Part shown: piece after piece, positions 42,083-52,109 of the stretch
How the letters are laid out: each line of letters begins with the position of its first letter
Numbering within the stretch: position 1 is the stretch's first letter
Translations under genes and position numbers: made by a program
The notes under the pieces: model-generated
What the model was told of the DNA's origin: nothing
The model's database searches: none
What the model saw: only the letters and a program-made list of their open reading frames with translations
NCBI RefSeq assembly: GCF_025291715.1
Contig: NZ_JAMBIZ010000019.1
Location: 1 to 63,271 of the forward strand
Direction of reading: 5' to 3'
Source of the DNA: Metasolibacillus sp.
Lineage (GTDB): Bacteria; Bacillota; Bacilli; Bacillales_A; Planococcaceae
DNA: 63,271 nt

Positions 42083-43581
42083 TAAGGTTGCGCTCCTTTC
42101 ATCACCGCTTCAATATAAATAGAAGGGTCTGTTAACACACGAGCAGCGCCATCCATAAATGGTGTTACCCATTCAGCACCAACACCGTAAGCAATAGAAA
42201 GGATGACTAAAATAACGCTAGGATAGTAGAGCTGTTTATATTTTTTCGGTTGGATTTGTACTGTTTGACCTTCCCCACCCCAAAAGGCATAAAGGAAAAT
42301 ACGAATAACTGAGAGCAAAACAATTAAGCTAGATGCTAAAATGAAAATGCTACTCCATATGTTGCCAGCTGCAAAGCCACCTTGTATAATTAACAATTTC
42401 CCAACAAAGCCGCTTAAAGGCGGAATACCTGCTAAGCCAAATGCTGCGATTAAGTAAAACCAGCCTAATGAAGGATATTTTTTCATGAGCCCACCCATTT
42501 TGCGCAAATCGCTTGTACCAGTAATGTAAATGATGATACCCACAAGCATAAAGAGTGCCGCTTTAATTAACATATCATGTATTAAATAAAACATAGCCCC
42601 CTCTAAACCAGCAAAATTCATTTGTGCTACACCGAATAAAATAACACCAACTGCAATGACAATATTATAAATAATAATTTGTTTTACATCGAAATGTGCT
42701 AAAGCCCCAATGCAGCCTGCCACTATTGTTAATACGGCGAAAATTAATAGCAATTGATGCGTAAAGGCAATATCATGCACGAAAAATAGCGTATATGTAC
42801 GCATAATGGCGTAGACACCAACCTTTGTTAACAGTGCACCGAACAGTGCTAACACAGGAATTGGCGGTGCTGCATAAGAGCTAGGTAACCAAAAGTACAG
42901 CGGAAAAATAGCTGCCTTTAAGCCAAACACCATTAAAAAAAGTACAGCAATCGTTGTAATAATCCCTGGTTGGTCAATTTCTGCAATCTTAACAGCAATA
43001 TCCGCCATGCTCAGCGTACCGATGACAGAGTATAAATAAGCAACTGTAATGACGAATAAGGCAGAAGAAATAATGTTCACTAAAAGGTATTGAATTGATT
43101 GATGCAGCTGCTTTTTTTCGCCACCCAGTACAATGAGTAAATAAGAGGACATTAATAGCACCTCGAAAAACACGAACATATTAAAAATATCACCCGTTGT
43201 GAAGGCGCCATTGACACCTGTCAAAATAAACATAATACCTGGATAGTAAAAGAAATGCTCACGTGCTCTACCAATGGAGCTGAAGCTATACCACACAATG
43301 AAAAATGTTAGCAATAACGATGTAAAAACGAGCAATGTAGAGACACCATCTGCTACCATTGTAATCCCATAAGGTACGGGCCAATTGCCAAACGTGACCG
43401 ATTGAATACCTTCACGCTGTACTTTCAGCATAACGAAAAAGGCACAAATCGTTGCAGCTCCTAATGAAATAAGCGAAATCGCTCGCTGTATATAGACATT
43501 CTTCTGGAAAAAGATAAGGACCATCCCAGTGAAAAACGTAATTAAAATAGGGAACAGTAGGAAGTTAATCATGTGTGTCAC
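42082..43581 (-). CDS. mrpD: Mrp Na+/H+ antiporter subunit D
   Basis: 499 residues, about 14 membrane segments, homologous to complex I subunit NuoN/M. Contains the proton-pathway Lys/Glu region (FFEVLLMSSYLLIVLGGEKKQLHQSIQYLLVNIISSALF, GLKAAIFPLYFWLPSSYAAPPIPVLALFGALLTKVGVYAIMR). With MrpA it carries the antiport. Overlaps mrpC by 17 bases. Confidence 0.96.
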   Translation of the reverse strand: MTHMINFLLFPILITFFTGMVLIFFQKNVYIQRAISLISLGAATICAFFVMLKVQREGIQSVTFGNWPVPYGITMVADGVSTLLVFTSLLLTFFIVWYSFSSIGRAREHFFYYPGIMFILTGVNGAFTTGDIFNMFVFFEVLLMSSYLLIVLGGEKKQLHQSIQYLLVNIISSALFVITVAYLYSVIGTLSMADIAVKIAEIDQPGIITTIAVLFLMVFGLKAAIFPLYFWLPSSYAAPPIPVLALFGALLTKVGVYAIMRTYTLFFVHDIAFTHQLLLIFAVLTIVAGCIGALAHFDVKQIIIYNIVIAVGVILFGVAQMNFAGLEGAMFYLIHDMLIKAALFMLVGIIIYITGTSDLRKMGGLMKKYPSLGWFYLIAAFGLAGIPPLSGFVGKLLIIQGGFAAGNIWSSIFILASSLIVLLSVIRIFLYAFWGGEGQTVQIQPKKYKQLYYPSVILVILSIAYGVGAEWVTPFMDGAARVLTDPSIYIEAVMKGAQP

Positions 43582-43906
43582 TTCCTTCCATCGCTGTTGT
43601 ATCGTCTGTTTTTAATTCCTGATATGCGCGGTAGGCAAGCACTAAAATAAAGGCTGTTACACCAAAGGCAATAACAATCGCCGTTAAAATAAGCGCTTGT
43701 GGAATTGGATCTGCAAAATCAGTAACCCCTTCTGCTAATACAGGTGGGGCACTACCGCCAAGACCGCCCATCGTTAAAATTAATAAGTGAGCACCATGGC
43801 TTAACAAGCCTGTACCAATAATAATGCGTAATAAGCTACGCGATAAAATTAAGTAAATCGCAGCCATAAACAAAAAACCGCAAACAAAAGCCATAATAAT
43901 TTCCAT
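43565..43906 (-). CDS. mrpC: Mrp Na+/H+ antiporter subunit C
   Basis: 113 residues, three membrane segments, homologous to NuoK: LLRIIIGTGLLSHGAHLLILTMGG and DPIPQALILTAIVIAFGVTAFILVLAYR with the conserved Pro-Gln-Ala-Leu. Shares one base with mrpB and overlaps mrpD. Confidence 0.95.
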   Translation of the reverse strand: MEIIMAFVCGFLFMAAIYLILSRSLLRIIIGTGLLSHGAHLLILTMGGLGGSAPPVLAEGVTDFADPIPQALILTAIVIAFGVTAFILVLAYRAYQELKTDDTTAMEGSDTHD

Positions 43907-44343
43907 TATTCATCCTCCCCAATCGTTTGAATAATGGTCATCGTAACACCAACAACAACCAAAAATACGCCTAAATCAAATAGTGCGGCTGTATGCAAAG
44001 ACGTTTTGCCAAACAGCGGCAAATTGAAATAATCGAAATAATGTGTGAAAAAAGGCTTGCCATCAAAAATTGGATAAGCAGCAGTCGCAAAAGCTAAAAT
44101 GAGCCCTGATGCCGTCATATACATATAGTTGATTGGCAAAATTGTTCGCACCGTTTTTAAATCAAAGGCAATCACCAGCAAGACGATGGCGCTGGATGTT
44201 AATAGCCCTCCGACGAAGCCGCCGCCTGGTGTATAATGTCCTGCAAAGAAAATATGAATGGAGAAGAAGAAAATAATGAAAAAGACGATTTTCGCAGTAA
44301 ACTGCAAAATCAAATCATTTGTTTTCAATTTATTCGCTTTCAT
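43906..44343 (-). CDS. mrpB: Mrp Na+/H+ antiporter subunit B
   Basis: 145 residues with four membrane segments; the MnhB signature HIFFAGHYTPGGGFVGGLLTSSAIVLLVIAFD and TAALFDLGVFLVVVGVTMTIIQTIGEDE are present. Overlaps mrpA by 14 bases. Confidence 0.95.
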   Translation of the reverse strand: MKANKLKTNDLILQFTAKIVFFIIFFFSIHIFFAGHYTPGGGFVGGLLTSSAIVLLVIAFDLKTVRTILPINYMYMTASGLILAFATAAYPIFDGKPFFTHYFDYFNLPLFGKTSLHTAALFDLGVFLVVVGVTMTIIQTIGEDE

Positions 44344-46750
44344 TCGACTTCTCCTTTCTGCTTAAACGTAGCTTAATCATTGCATAAATGCCCATACCCG
44401 CAAGGCCAAGCACCGTGATTTCAAACAATGTATCAAAGCCACGATAATCCACTAAAATAACGTTCACGATATTACCGCCACCCGCTAATGTGTAAACCGT
44501 ATCTTTATAATATTGATTGATTGAGCCTACTAGCTTTTGCGAATGTGCTGATAAAGCGAGTAGCGTGACCATTGCACCAATTCCGATTGAAACAACTAAA
44601 CGTCTAAAGCGGAAAGGCGTATATTCTTTCACCTTGCCTAAACGAGGTAAATGGTAAAAGACAAGTAAAAACAGTGCAACGGAAATCGTTTCAATTACGA
44701 GCTGTGTTAGTGCTAAGTCGGGTGCATTAAACATAACGAAGAACAGCGCAACTGTATAACCGACAGCACCTAAACCGACAATCGCTGTAATACGTGATCT
44801 TGCGATAAGTGTTGTTAATGTGCCTAATACAAGAACAATAATTAAAATTAATTGATACAACTCAATTGGTGCAGCATCTTTAAATGATAGTTTAAAGGCA
44901 TTTTTATAAAATAATGTGCCAATAACAATCAAGCTAATCGCTGCAAACATGTACATAAAGTAATGACGTGTAGAGCCATGCATAATGCGTTTTGATAGTT
45001 TTGCCATTCCACGATTGAAGAAGCCATCCATTATAAAATCATAAAGAGTATTAATCGACAGCTTCTCAGGCTGTAGATGATATAGCTTTTTCCATTTGTT
45101 TAATGTCATAAATAAAATCGCACCAATTATGACAATGCCAATTGTTAACCACAGCTCAGGTGCTGTCCAGCCATGCCATAGCTTCACTGTAATATCGATA
45201 CTAGAAGGCATGTCTTGATATAAAAAAGGTTGAATCGCAAAAACAGCTGGTTTAATAAATACGGAGCCAATGAGATTCGGTATAAAGAAAATCAGTAGAA
45301 CAAGCGCTGCTAAAATCATTGGTGCAACAAGCATCCCAATTGGTGCTTCATGCGGTTTTTGTGGTAGCTTGTCCGCCTGCAATTTGCCCATAAATGTTTT
45401 GAATACGAAATAGAAGCTATAAACAAATGTGAAAATACTTGCAACGACAGCAACGATTAGGAGTAAAATTCCCCATGTGCTAAATTCGAATAATTCAAAA
45501 TCTTTTAATGCAAGCATTGCTGTTAAAAACATTTCCTTACTTAGAAAGCCGTTAAATGGTGGTAATCCAGCCATTGATAAGCCGCTAATGAAAGCAACAG
45601 AAAAACTAACTGGCATAATGCTCATTAATCCGCCAAGCTTTCGAATATCGCGCGTTCCTGTTTCATGGTCGACAATACCAGCAATCATAAACAAGCTACC
45701 TTTAAACGTAGCATGATTAATTAAATGGAAAATCGCTGCGAATGCGGCATATTTAAACACCGTATTTGCGGCATCTTCCACATGAAAGGCGATGGCACTA
45801 GCACCTAACAATGACATAATCAAACCTAATTGGCTGACTGTTGAAAAGGCTAGAATTCCTTTTAAATCGGTTTGTTTTACTGCAAAGAATGAGCCCCATA
45901 TAAGTGTTAACAGACCAATACCTGTAACAAGCCAAATCCATACTTCTGATATAGCAAATATCGGTGTGAAGCGTGCAACTAAATAAATCCCAGCTTTCAC
46001 CATTGTCGCAGAATGTAGATATGCGCTGACAGGTGTTGGTGCTTCCATTGCATCTGGTAACCAAATATAAAATGGGAATTGTGCCGATTTTGTAAAAGCA
46101 CCAAGTAAAATAAGGACTAATGCTAGTACAAAGTATTGGCTATCCCAAAAATATGGTGCTTGTGCAATTAATCCACGAATGGAGTATGTACCACCCATTT
46201 GTGCTAAGAGCACAAAGCCCCCAAGCATCAACAGGCCACCTGCAACTGTAATCATCATCGATTTTAATGCACCAAAACGTGATTTATCACGCTGGAACCA
46301 ATAGCCGATTAGTAAAAAAGAAGAAATCGATGTCAGCTCCCAAAATAAATACAATGTAATCATATGATCAGATTGGACAACGCCAAGCATCGCTGTCATA
46401 AACATTAATAAGTAAATATAAAAATTATGCAGCTGCTCTCTTGTTTTGTCTAAATAAAAAATGGAATATAGAACAACAAGTGCACCGATTCCCGTAATTA
46501 ATAAAGAAAATAATAAGCTAAGACCATCTAAATAAGATTCAAATGAAATATTTAAAGATGGAATCCAATTAAAAGAAGCAAGTGCAGTATCTCCATCCAT
46601 TACCCGGGAAATAAATGTTACATAATAACTAACAAGTAGAAGAGGTACAATTAGTACGAACCAACCAGTATGTATTGTTCGAGCATAACGGAATAATAGT
46701 GGAATAAAGATGGCTGCTAATAAAGGAATAAAAATCGCCAAAACTTGCAT
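44330..46750 (-). CDS. mrpA: Mrp Na+/H+ antiporter subunit A
   Basis: 806 residues, the largest subunit, related to NuoL at the N-terminus (FWELTSISSFLLIGYW, AQFPFYIWLPDAMEAPTPVSAYLHSATMVKAGIYLVAR) with a C-terminal DUF4040/MbhE-like extension (ELYQLILIIVLVLGTLTTLIARSRITAIVGLGAVGYTVALFFVMFNAPDLALTQLVIETISVALFLLVFYHLPRL). First gene of mrpABCDEFG, which keeps cytoplasmic pH and Na+ low in alkaline or salty conditions. Start 46750 follows GGGAGG by 9 bases and matches the family N-terminus; a 27-residue extension is rejected. Confidence 0.96.
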   Translation of the reverse strand: MQVLAIFIPLLAAIFIPLLFRYARTIHTGWFVLIVPLLLVSYYVTFISRVMDGDTALASFNWIPSLNISFESYLDGLSLLFSLLITGIGALVVLYSIFYLDKTREQLHNFYIYLLMFMTAMLGVVQSDHMITLYLFWELTSISSFLLIGYWFQRDKSRFGALKSMMITVAGGLLMLGGFVLLAQMGGTYSIRGLIAQAPYFWDSQYFVLALVLILLGAFTKSAQFPFYIWLPDAMEAPTPVSAYLHSATMVKAGIYLVARFTPIFAISEVWIWLVTGIGLLTLIWGSFFAVKQTDLKGILAFSTVSQLGLIMSLLGASAIAFHVEDAANTVFKYAAFAAIFHLINHATFKGSLFMIAGIVDHETGTRDIRKLGGLMSIMPVSFSVAFISGLSMAGLPPFNGFLSKEMFLTAMLALKDFELFEFSTWGILLLIVAVVASIFTFVYSFYFVFKTFMGKLQADKLPQKPHEAPIGMLVAPMILAALVLLIFFIPNLIGSVFIKPAVFAIQPFLYQDMPSSIDITVKLWHGWTAPELWLTIGIVIIGAILFMTLNKWKKLYHLQPEKLSINTLYDFIMDGFFNRGMAKLSKRIMHGSTRHYFMYMFAAISLIVIGTLFYKNAFKLSFKDAAPIELYQLILIIVLVLGTLTTLIARSRITAIVGLGAVGYTVALFFVMFNAPDLALTQLVIETISVALFLLVFYHLPRLGKVKEYTPFRFRRLVVSIGIGAMVTLLALSAHSQKLVGSINQYYKDTVYTLAGGGNIVNVILVDYRGFDTLFEITVLGLAGMGIYAMIKLRLSRKEKSNESE

Positions 46751-46917
46751 CTCATAAAGCCTCCCTTCATAACGTTGTAAAACACTAACAATATTCATTA
46801 TAACTGATTTTTCATGCAATTGCATGTACACATAGGCAATTAACCCCTTGCAGATAGAGCTATTTGTTCGTTATTATAAATAGGAAAGAATAACGAAATT
46901 TGAGGGTAAAAATTTTT

Positions 46918-47481
46918 ATGAAAAATCCATATTTATACGGTTATTTACCGTTGTTCACCATTTTATTATTTAGTTTGACATTCGGTATTTTTACCGTGAC
47001 ACAATCCATTGAGTTTTTTAAAGTGATTGGTGTTTATACAGGAATGCGTGAATTTTTATCCGATTTAGAGTTGCGGATATTTTTGTTAATTGTTTTTGCA
47101 CTTATTTTTTTCATGATGTTTTCCGCATTTAAATTAATTGGTGAAACAATACATGAGCTTGGTATGCTGTTTTTTTCTAGCGATAAAGTAGGAGAAACGA
47201 TGAATGCTGCACGTGGAGGCTATGTCATTTTCTTTTTCGGTGCTTTGCTATCAGCCTTTGGCATTCAATCTTTCATCATACTGCTCATTGTTTTTGTATT
47301 AACAGTTCTTATTTATTTTGTATATACGGTATATAAAATGAGTAATTTCATGTCGATTGGTGGTATGATTGGCTTAATTTTCTTTGAAATAATCGTTTGG
47401 ACATTGTTTATCGTTTTAATCTTTTATGTTGTAGTGAAGCTTTATAATGGTGTATTAGCAAGCTTGCCGTTTGCAAATTGA
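46918..47481 (+). CDS. YufK-like membrane protein (DUF5366)
   Basis: 187 residues with five to six membrane segments: LPLFTILLFSLTFGIFTV, ELRIFLLIVFALIFFMMFSAFKLIG, GYVIFFFGALLSAFGIQSFIILLIVFVLTVLIYFVYTVYKM, GMIGLIFFEIIVWTLFIVLIFYVVV. Size, hydropathy and divergence from the mrp operon fit the YufK group of Bacillus. Role unknown. ATG 46918 has GAGGG 11 bases upstream; a TTG at 46900 is in frame. Confidence 0.72.
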   Translation: MKNPYLYGYLPLFTILLFSLTFGIFTVTQSIEFFKVIGVYTGMREFLSDLELRIFLLIVFALIFFMMFSAFKLIGETIHELGMLFFSSDKVGETMNAARGGYVIFFFGALLSAFGIQSFIILLIVFVLTVLIYFVYTVYKMSNFMSIGGMIGLIFFEIIVWTLFIVLIFYVVVKLYNGVLASLPFAN

Positions 47482-47704
47482 AAAGGGTGCGTCCGAAAAG
47501 TCATTTTGGGACGCTCCCTTTGCGATGAGGATGGTGACAATTTGCTCCTGCGATTACTCGTCGCAGTTAAAACCATTTGCTCCTGCGGTTACTGGTCGCA
47601 GAAAAGCTCTATTGTGCCCACTGCAGGAGCACAATTTTAATCAAAAATTGACTATGTAAAAAAACGGGGCCGTCCAGAAAGTTCACTTTCTGGACGGCCC
47701 CTTT
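47481..47704. repeat. Dispersed hairpin element, family 1, copy B
   Basis: Hairpin GGGTGCGTCC...GGACGCTCCC at the left, TTGCGATGAGGATGGTGACAATT, two GCTCCTGCG-to-CGTCGCA blocks (47544 on), GCAGGAGCACAATTTTAATC, AAAAATTGACTATG, and a right hairpin GGGGCCGTCCAGAAAG with CTTTCTGGACGGCCCC. The fullest copy, 224 bases, between two converging genes where the right hairpin probably acts as terminator. Confidence 0.8.
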
Positions 47705-47706
47705 CA

Positions 47707-49557
47707 TTAATTCATAATCGCATTAAAAATTTGGTAATGAATTTGATAGCGCTCGATATCTTCCATTGATTGCGGGATATCATAGCCAAGCCATACAGCA
47801 GCGGTTTCCGTAGCTGTTAAACCGGCGAGCCATAAATCTTTAAAATCGTTCGTTGTTCCTGTTTTTGCACCAAGATAATTTGTAGATGTATAAAGACCAA
47901 CACCTGTCCCACCTGTCACAACATCTGTGAGCAGCTGACGCATATAACGAACGGTTTTAGGTGACCAAATAACTGCCCGCTCAGTTGGCCATTTATAAAG
48001 GATATTGCCTTGTAAATCGGTTACCTTTCGAATGGCATGTGCTTGTGCGTATGAGCCATCAATAAAGCTTGTATAAGCATCTGCTAGCTCTAGTGATGTC
48101 ACGCCATATGTTAAACCGCCAAGTGCTGTCGCATACGTATAGTCTCGCGGGTCAAGCGATCTGAAATTGAATCGCTCTAAATAAGAGAAAGCAGTATCAA
48201 TACCGATTGTATTGTACAATCGCAATGCACTTGTATTATAGCTGTGTCGAAAGGCTGTCGACAAAGATACTTGACCATAAAGTCCACCACCATAGTTTTC
48301 AGGGCAGAAAGTGCCGATACAATAAGCGCCCCCGCTTACAGTGGAGGAGGGGGAGGCATCTATTGTTTCAAAATAAGGTGCATACACTGCTAAAGGCTTA
48401 AAAGCAGAGCCTGGTTGACGCGGTGTTTGATATGCACGATGCAAATCGAATTTTTTATAGTTCTTCCCGCCATAAATACTTGTAATCTCTCTCGTTTCAT
48501 TATTAATAATCGTTGCACTTGCTTGTAGCTCAGAGGATGCTAAAATTTGATTGATCGCTTGCTCATCATGCAATTGCTTTGCAGGATCTAGTGCTGTATG
48601 GACAATGGCCCCTTGTTGGAACAAGGCATCTACCTTATTTTGCAGCTGTTTTTGTAACTGTTCCTTGTCCTGCTCTGTTTCCGCATTTGCTAGCAAAACA
48701 TCGAATCCTTCATTTTGTGCAACTAACCATTTTAATTCTTGTAAAACATATGTACTATAGGCAGGGTATTGTTGTATTTTTTGCTTAACATTTAGCTGGA
48801 TTGGTACGCTTTTTTGTGTTTCTGCCTCAGCCAATGTAATAACCTCATGCTCCGCTAATATTTGTAGCAAGCGCTCCTGTCGAGCCTTCGTTTGTTCAAA
48901 ATTTTTCAAAGGATCATAAAGCGATGGGTTGTTAGGAATTGCTGCAATAAAGGCGATTTCTGCTAATGATAGCTTACTTAACGGCTTACCAAAATAATAA
49001 GTTGCCGCACTTGAGATACCATATACTTGATTGCTGAAATAAATTTCATTCAAATACATCGTTAAAATTTCTGTTTTGCTATAATGCTTTTCTAGTTCAT
49101 AGGAGTAGAAAATTTCCATTAATTTTCGCTCATATGTTTTTTCCTCTGATAAATAGCGCATACGGACTAATTGCTGTGTAATTGTACTGCCACCCTGCTG
49201 TACGGATTGCTCAGCTGTATTAATAACAAGCGCTCGGGCAATGGCGCTCAAATCAAATCCGATATGCTCATAAAAATCGCTATCCTCACTGTAAATGAAA
49301 ATATCCTTAACAATTTGGGGAATATTTTCAAGCGATGTTGGCTGTCGCCATTCTACATATTCCTCGCTATAGACATCATTATTTTTATCCACTAATGTAA
49401 TAGGCAGCTTAGAAGTGATATCTGGAAATTCGATTGAATCCTGCATTTGGTTTTCAAATGTGCGTGCTGCCTCAATTTCATAGGAAATTTCACTACTTAA
49501 AAAAAATAAAAGAGGAAAACAGCCAATAATGATAAGAAAGCCGGAAAATTTTCTCAT
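47707..49557 (-). CDS. Class A penicillin-binding protein (transglycosylase/transpeptidase)
   Basis: 616 residues. Signal anchor (FLIIIGCFPLLFFLSSEI), GT51 transglycosylase with EDSDFYEHIGFD and QGGSTITQQLVR (catalytic Glu motifs), then the transpeptidase: PGSAFKPL (active Ser in SxxK), HSYNTSAL (SxN) and GAKTGTTNDF (KTG). Polymerises and cross-links peptidoglycan outside the membrane. It is shorter than PBP1A and closer to PbpG/PbpF-type enzymes linked to sporulation in Bacillus; that link is inference. TTGGAGGCATAATTT precedes the ATG. Confidence 0.93.
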   Translation of the reverse strand: MRKFSGFLIIIGCFPLLFFLSSEISYEIEAARTFENQMQDSIEFPDITSKLPITLVDKNNDVYSEEYVEWRQPTSLENIPQIVKDIFIYSEDSDFYEHIGFDLSAIARALVINTAEQSVQQGGSTITQQLVRMRYLSEEKTYERKLMEIFYSYELEKHYSKTEILTMYLNEIYFSNQVYGISSAATYYFGKPLSKLSLAEIAFIAAIPNNPSLYDPLKNFEQTKARQERLLQILAEHEVITLAEAETQKSVPIQLNVKQKIQQYPAYSTYVLQELKWLVAQNEGFDVLLANAETEQDKEQLQKQLQNKVDALFQQGAIVHTALDPAKQLHDEQAINQILASSELQASATIINNETREITSIYGGKNYKKFDLHRAYQTPRQPGSAFKPLAVYAPYFETIDASPSSTVSGGAYCIGTFCPENYGGGLYGQVSLSTAFRHSYNTSALRLYNTIGIDTAFSYLERFNFRSLDPRDYTYATALGGLTYGVTSLELADAYTSFIDGSYAQAHAIRKVTDLQGNILYKWPTERAVIWSPKTVRYMRQLLTDVVTGGTGVGLYTSTNYLGAKTGTTNDFKDLWLAGLTATETAAVWLGYDIPQSMEDIERYQIHYQIFNAIMN

Positions 49558-49628
49558 AAATTATGCCTCCAATAATCATTTATCATAGCATAAGACGGGA
49601 GTTTCTGGAATGGCTAAATGTACTAAAA

Positions 49629-49667
49629 AGTGGCAGGAAAAGCGTTGCGAAAACTTTTCCTGCCACT
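49629..49667 (-). terminator. Terminator of the MFS gene
   Basis: AGTGGCAGGAAAAG (49629-49642) and CTTTTCCTGCCACT (49654-49667) are a perfect 14-bp stem; TTTTT follows on the minus strand. Confidence 0.9.
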
Positions 49668-49673
49668 TCAGTA

Positions 49674-50891
49674 TTATGCATGCTCTTTTAACATGTCGTC
49701 CATATATTGTATAGGGGCTTTTCGGATAAAATATAAAATAATAAAGGCAATTAGGAATAAGGAGCCTGTTACGTAAAAGACAGCTGGAATATTAAATAAT
49801 CCACTGACAATACCGCCGAGTACAGGACCGATAATATTGCCTAAAAAGCGGAAGCTTTGGCTATAGCCCATTACTTCTCCTTGAATGGCAACAGGTGCAT
49901 CACGGCGAATTAAGGCGGAAGTAATCGGAATTAAGCCGCCCGCGACAATACCAAATAGAAGGCGTAATATAATGAGCTGCCATAGCGATGTAACAAATGC
50001 CTGTGGTACAACGAACATCACACAGCAAATTAACAGGACAGTCAATACGCGCTCATAGCCAATTTGGTCGCTTAAATGACCCCAGAAGCGTGCAAACAGT
50101 ATATTACCTAAGCCTGCTGCGCTAAATGCGACGCCTGCGAGCATAGCGACGTTTGCGGCTGTTGTTAAATGTGTGACGTATAAAGAAAGCAAGGGTTGGA
50201 TGCTAAAATTGCCGATTTGAATTAAACTCGTCACAATCATAACACTGAACATAAGACGGTGGTGGAAAATCGCCCATAACACATTTTTACGAGAGTAAAT
50301 GGCGCTTTTTTTCTTTTTGATGATTTCAGGCTCATGAATACCGAAAATAATAATAATGCCTGAAAGAACAATAGCGATGGCGGTATATAAAAACGTATAA
50401 GTAAAACCAAAAGTATCTGCAAGTAAGCCGCCGATAACCGGACCGAATAAAGTCCCACCAACGCTACCCATTTGCAACGTACCTAATGTTTTCCCTGCGA
50501 TTTCTTTCGGGGTGTGTTTGCTAATAAAGGCCATGGACGTAGGAATAAAGCCTGTTACAACGCCCATAAATAAGCGCAGTATAAAAAATTGTGCAACATT
50601 TTGCACATAGCCCATTAAAAAGATGCTGATGGCAATACCAAAGCAGTTAATAATCATAATCGGCTTATAGCCATATTTATCTGCAATGCGTCCCCAAATT
50701 GGTGACATTAAAAAGGCTGTAATAAAGGTTGCGGCAAAAATAAAGCCTGCCCATTTTTGTACATAGCTTTCTGAGAAGTTACCGAGCGTGTCGATATAGA
50801 GCGAAAGGAAGGGCATAATCATAGTTGTAGAGCCTGCAACGATAAAGTTGGAGATTAAAATAATAATAAAATTGTGTTTTCTGTTTTTCAT
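49674..50891 (-). CDS. MFS multidrug efflux-type transporter
   Basis: 405 residues with 12 membrane segments. DHA1-type features: motif A GRIADKYGYKPIM after segment 2, motif C-like GGTLFGPVIGGLLAD in segment 5, and a second motif A GHLSDQIGYERVL in the C-terminal half. Proton-driven export of drugs or metabolites is likely; substrate unknown. Monocistronic with a strong terminator. Confidence 0.88.
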   Translation of the reverse strand: MKNRKHNFIIILISNFIVAGSTTMIMPFLSLYIDTLGNFSESYVQKWAGFIFAATFITAFLMSPIWGRIADKYGYKPIMIINCFGIAISIFLMGYVQNVAQFFILRLFMGVVTGFIPTSMAFISKHTPKEIAGKTLGTLQMGSVGGTLFGPVIGGLLADTFGFTYTFLYTAIAIVLSGIIIIFGIHEPEIIKKKKSAIYSRKNVLWAIFHHRLMFSVMIVTSLIQIGNFSIQPLLSLYVTHLTTAANVAMLAGVAFSAAGLGNILFARFWGHLSDQIGYERVLTVLLICCVMFVVPQAFVTSLWQLIILRLLFGIVAGGLIPITSALIRRDAPVAIQGEVMGYSQSFRFLGNIIGPVLGGIVSGLFNIPAVFYVTGSLFLIAFIILYFIRKAPIQYMDDMLKEHA

Positions 50892-51103
50892 TGTGCGTCA
50901 CATTCTTTCTCACTTAGTAGGTATACTCAGCAGAAGTTCGAGACATTTGACATGAGGTTATTTAGCTGAGACAAGATATTGACATATAGTATAACTTATT
51001 TCGTAACACGAAGGAAGTAACTTGATTGCGAAAAGCGGAAAAATGAAAAGAAATATGTTAGAATAGAAAAGGTTTAATGATTAAAATTAAAGGAGAGACA
51101 CTT

Positions 51104-51691
51104 ATGTTTCCACAATTAACGACAGAGCTAAATGCTGGCGAAGTTTTAGTAGAAATGAATACAACAATGGGTTCAATTAAAATTAAATTATTCCCAGAGC
51201 AAGCTCCAAAAACAGTTGAAAACTTTTTAGGGCATGCAAAATCAGGATATTATAATGGAATCATCTTCCATCGTGTAATCACTGATTTTATGATTCAAGG
51301 CGGTGACCCAACTGGTACAGGTATGGGCGGTGAATCAATTTGGGGCGGCTCTTTCGAAGATGAGTTCCACCATGATTTATTTAACTTCCGTGGCGCATTA
51401 TCAATGGCAAATGCGGGCCCCAATACAAATGGCTCACAATTTTTCATCGTGCAAATGCCACATATCCCAAGTGATATGATCCGTCAAATGGAGCAAGCAA
51501 ACTTCCCGAAAGAAGCAATTGAATACTATGCTGAACATGGTGGTACACCTTGGTTAGACCATAAGCACACGGTGTTTGGACATGTGGTTGAAGGTATGGA
51601 TATCGTTGATAAAATTGCCAATGTGGAAAAAGGCATGAATGATAAGCCTGTTGAAGACATTAAAATTGAATCAATTACAGTTTTTGAATAA
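51104..51691 (+). CDS. ppiB: Cyclophilin-type peptidyl-prolyl isomerase
   Basis: 195 residues. Speeds cis-trans isomerisation of X-Pro bonds. Cyclophilin motifs: [49 protein letters not shown], the active Arg in [19 protein letters not shown] and the His-rich [20 protein letters not shown]. About 50 residues longer than B. subtilis PpiB because of an inserted segment ([26 protein letters not shown]). No signal peptide. AAGGAGAGACACTT fixes the start at 51104. Confidence 0.93.
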   Translation: MFPQLTTELNAGEVLVEMNTTMGSIKIKLFPEQAPKTVENFLGHAKSGYYNGIIFHRVITDFMIQGGDPTGTGMGGESIWGGSFEDEFHHDLFNFRGALSMANAGPNTNGSQFFIVQMPHIPSDMIRQMEQANFPKEAIEYYAEHGGTPWLDHKHTVFGHVVEGMDIVDKIANVEKGMNDKPVEDIKIESITVFE

Positions 51692-51713
51692 TTCGTTGAG
51701 AGAAGTGTGAATA

Positions 51714-51938
51714 ATGACTTCATTCATATTAAATTTTGGCTTTCTTTATTTCCCGGAGGATAAATCAACATATTTACCAGCGTTTATAGAAATACTTCTT
51801 TTGTTAGGGTTATGTTTTTTAGTTCTTAAACTTATACGTAAATTTGCGAAAAAGCAAGAGCAGGAAGCGAAGAAGCTTGAGGCACGTGCATTAGCAGAGC
51901 GCGATGAGCGCATGAAAAAAGAGCAGGAACAAAAATAG
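51714..51938 (+). CDS. Small single-span membrane protein with coiled-coil tail
   Basis: 74 residues: FIEILLLLGLCFLVLKLIRKF as one membrane segment, then a highly charged helix (KKQEQEAKKLEARALAERDERMKKEQEQK) likely to form a cytoplasmic coiled coil. GAGAGAAGTG lies before the ATG and the gene follows the cyclophilin gene by 22 bases. No family recognised. Confidence 0.65.
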   Translation: MTSFILNFGFLYFPEDKSTYLPAFIEILLLLGLCFLVLKLIRKFAKKQEQEAKKLEARALAERDERMKKEQEQK

Positions 51939-51948
51939 TTGTAGAACG

Positions 51949-52109
51949 AAAAAGGGGCCGTTCAGAAAGTGAACTTTCTGAACAGCTCCGCTTTTTTACA
52001 TAATAAATTTTTGATTAAAATTGTGCTCCTGCGGTGGTCACAATCAATTGTCACCATTCTCGTTGCAAAGGGAGCGTCCCCAAATGACTTTGCGGACGCT
52101 CCTTTTTGC
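51949..52109. repeat. Dispersed hairpin element, family 1, copy C (inverted)
   Basis: In reverse order relative to copies A and B: GGGGCCGTTCAGAAAG with CTTTCTGAACAGCTCC, TACATAATAAATTTTTGATTAAAATTGTGCTCCTGCG, TGTCACCATTCTCGTTGCAAAGG and a final GGGAGCGTCC with GGACGCTCC. Lies between converging genes. Confidence 0.78.
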
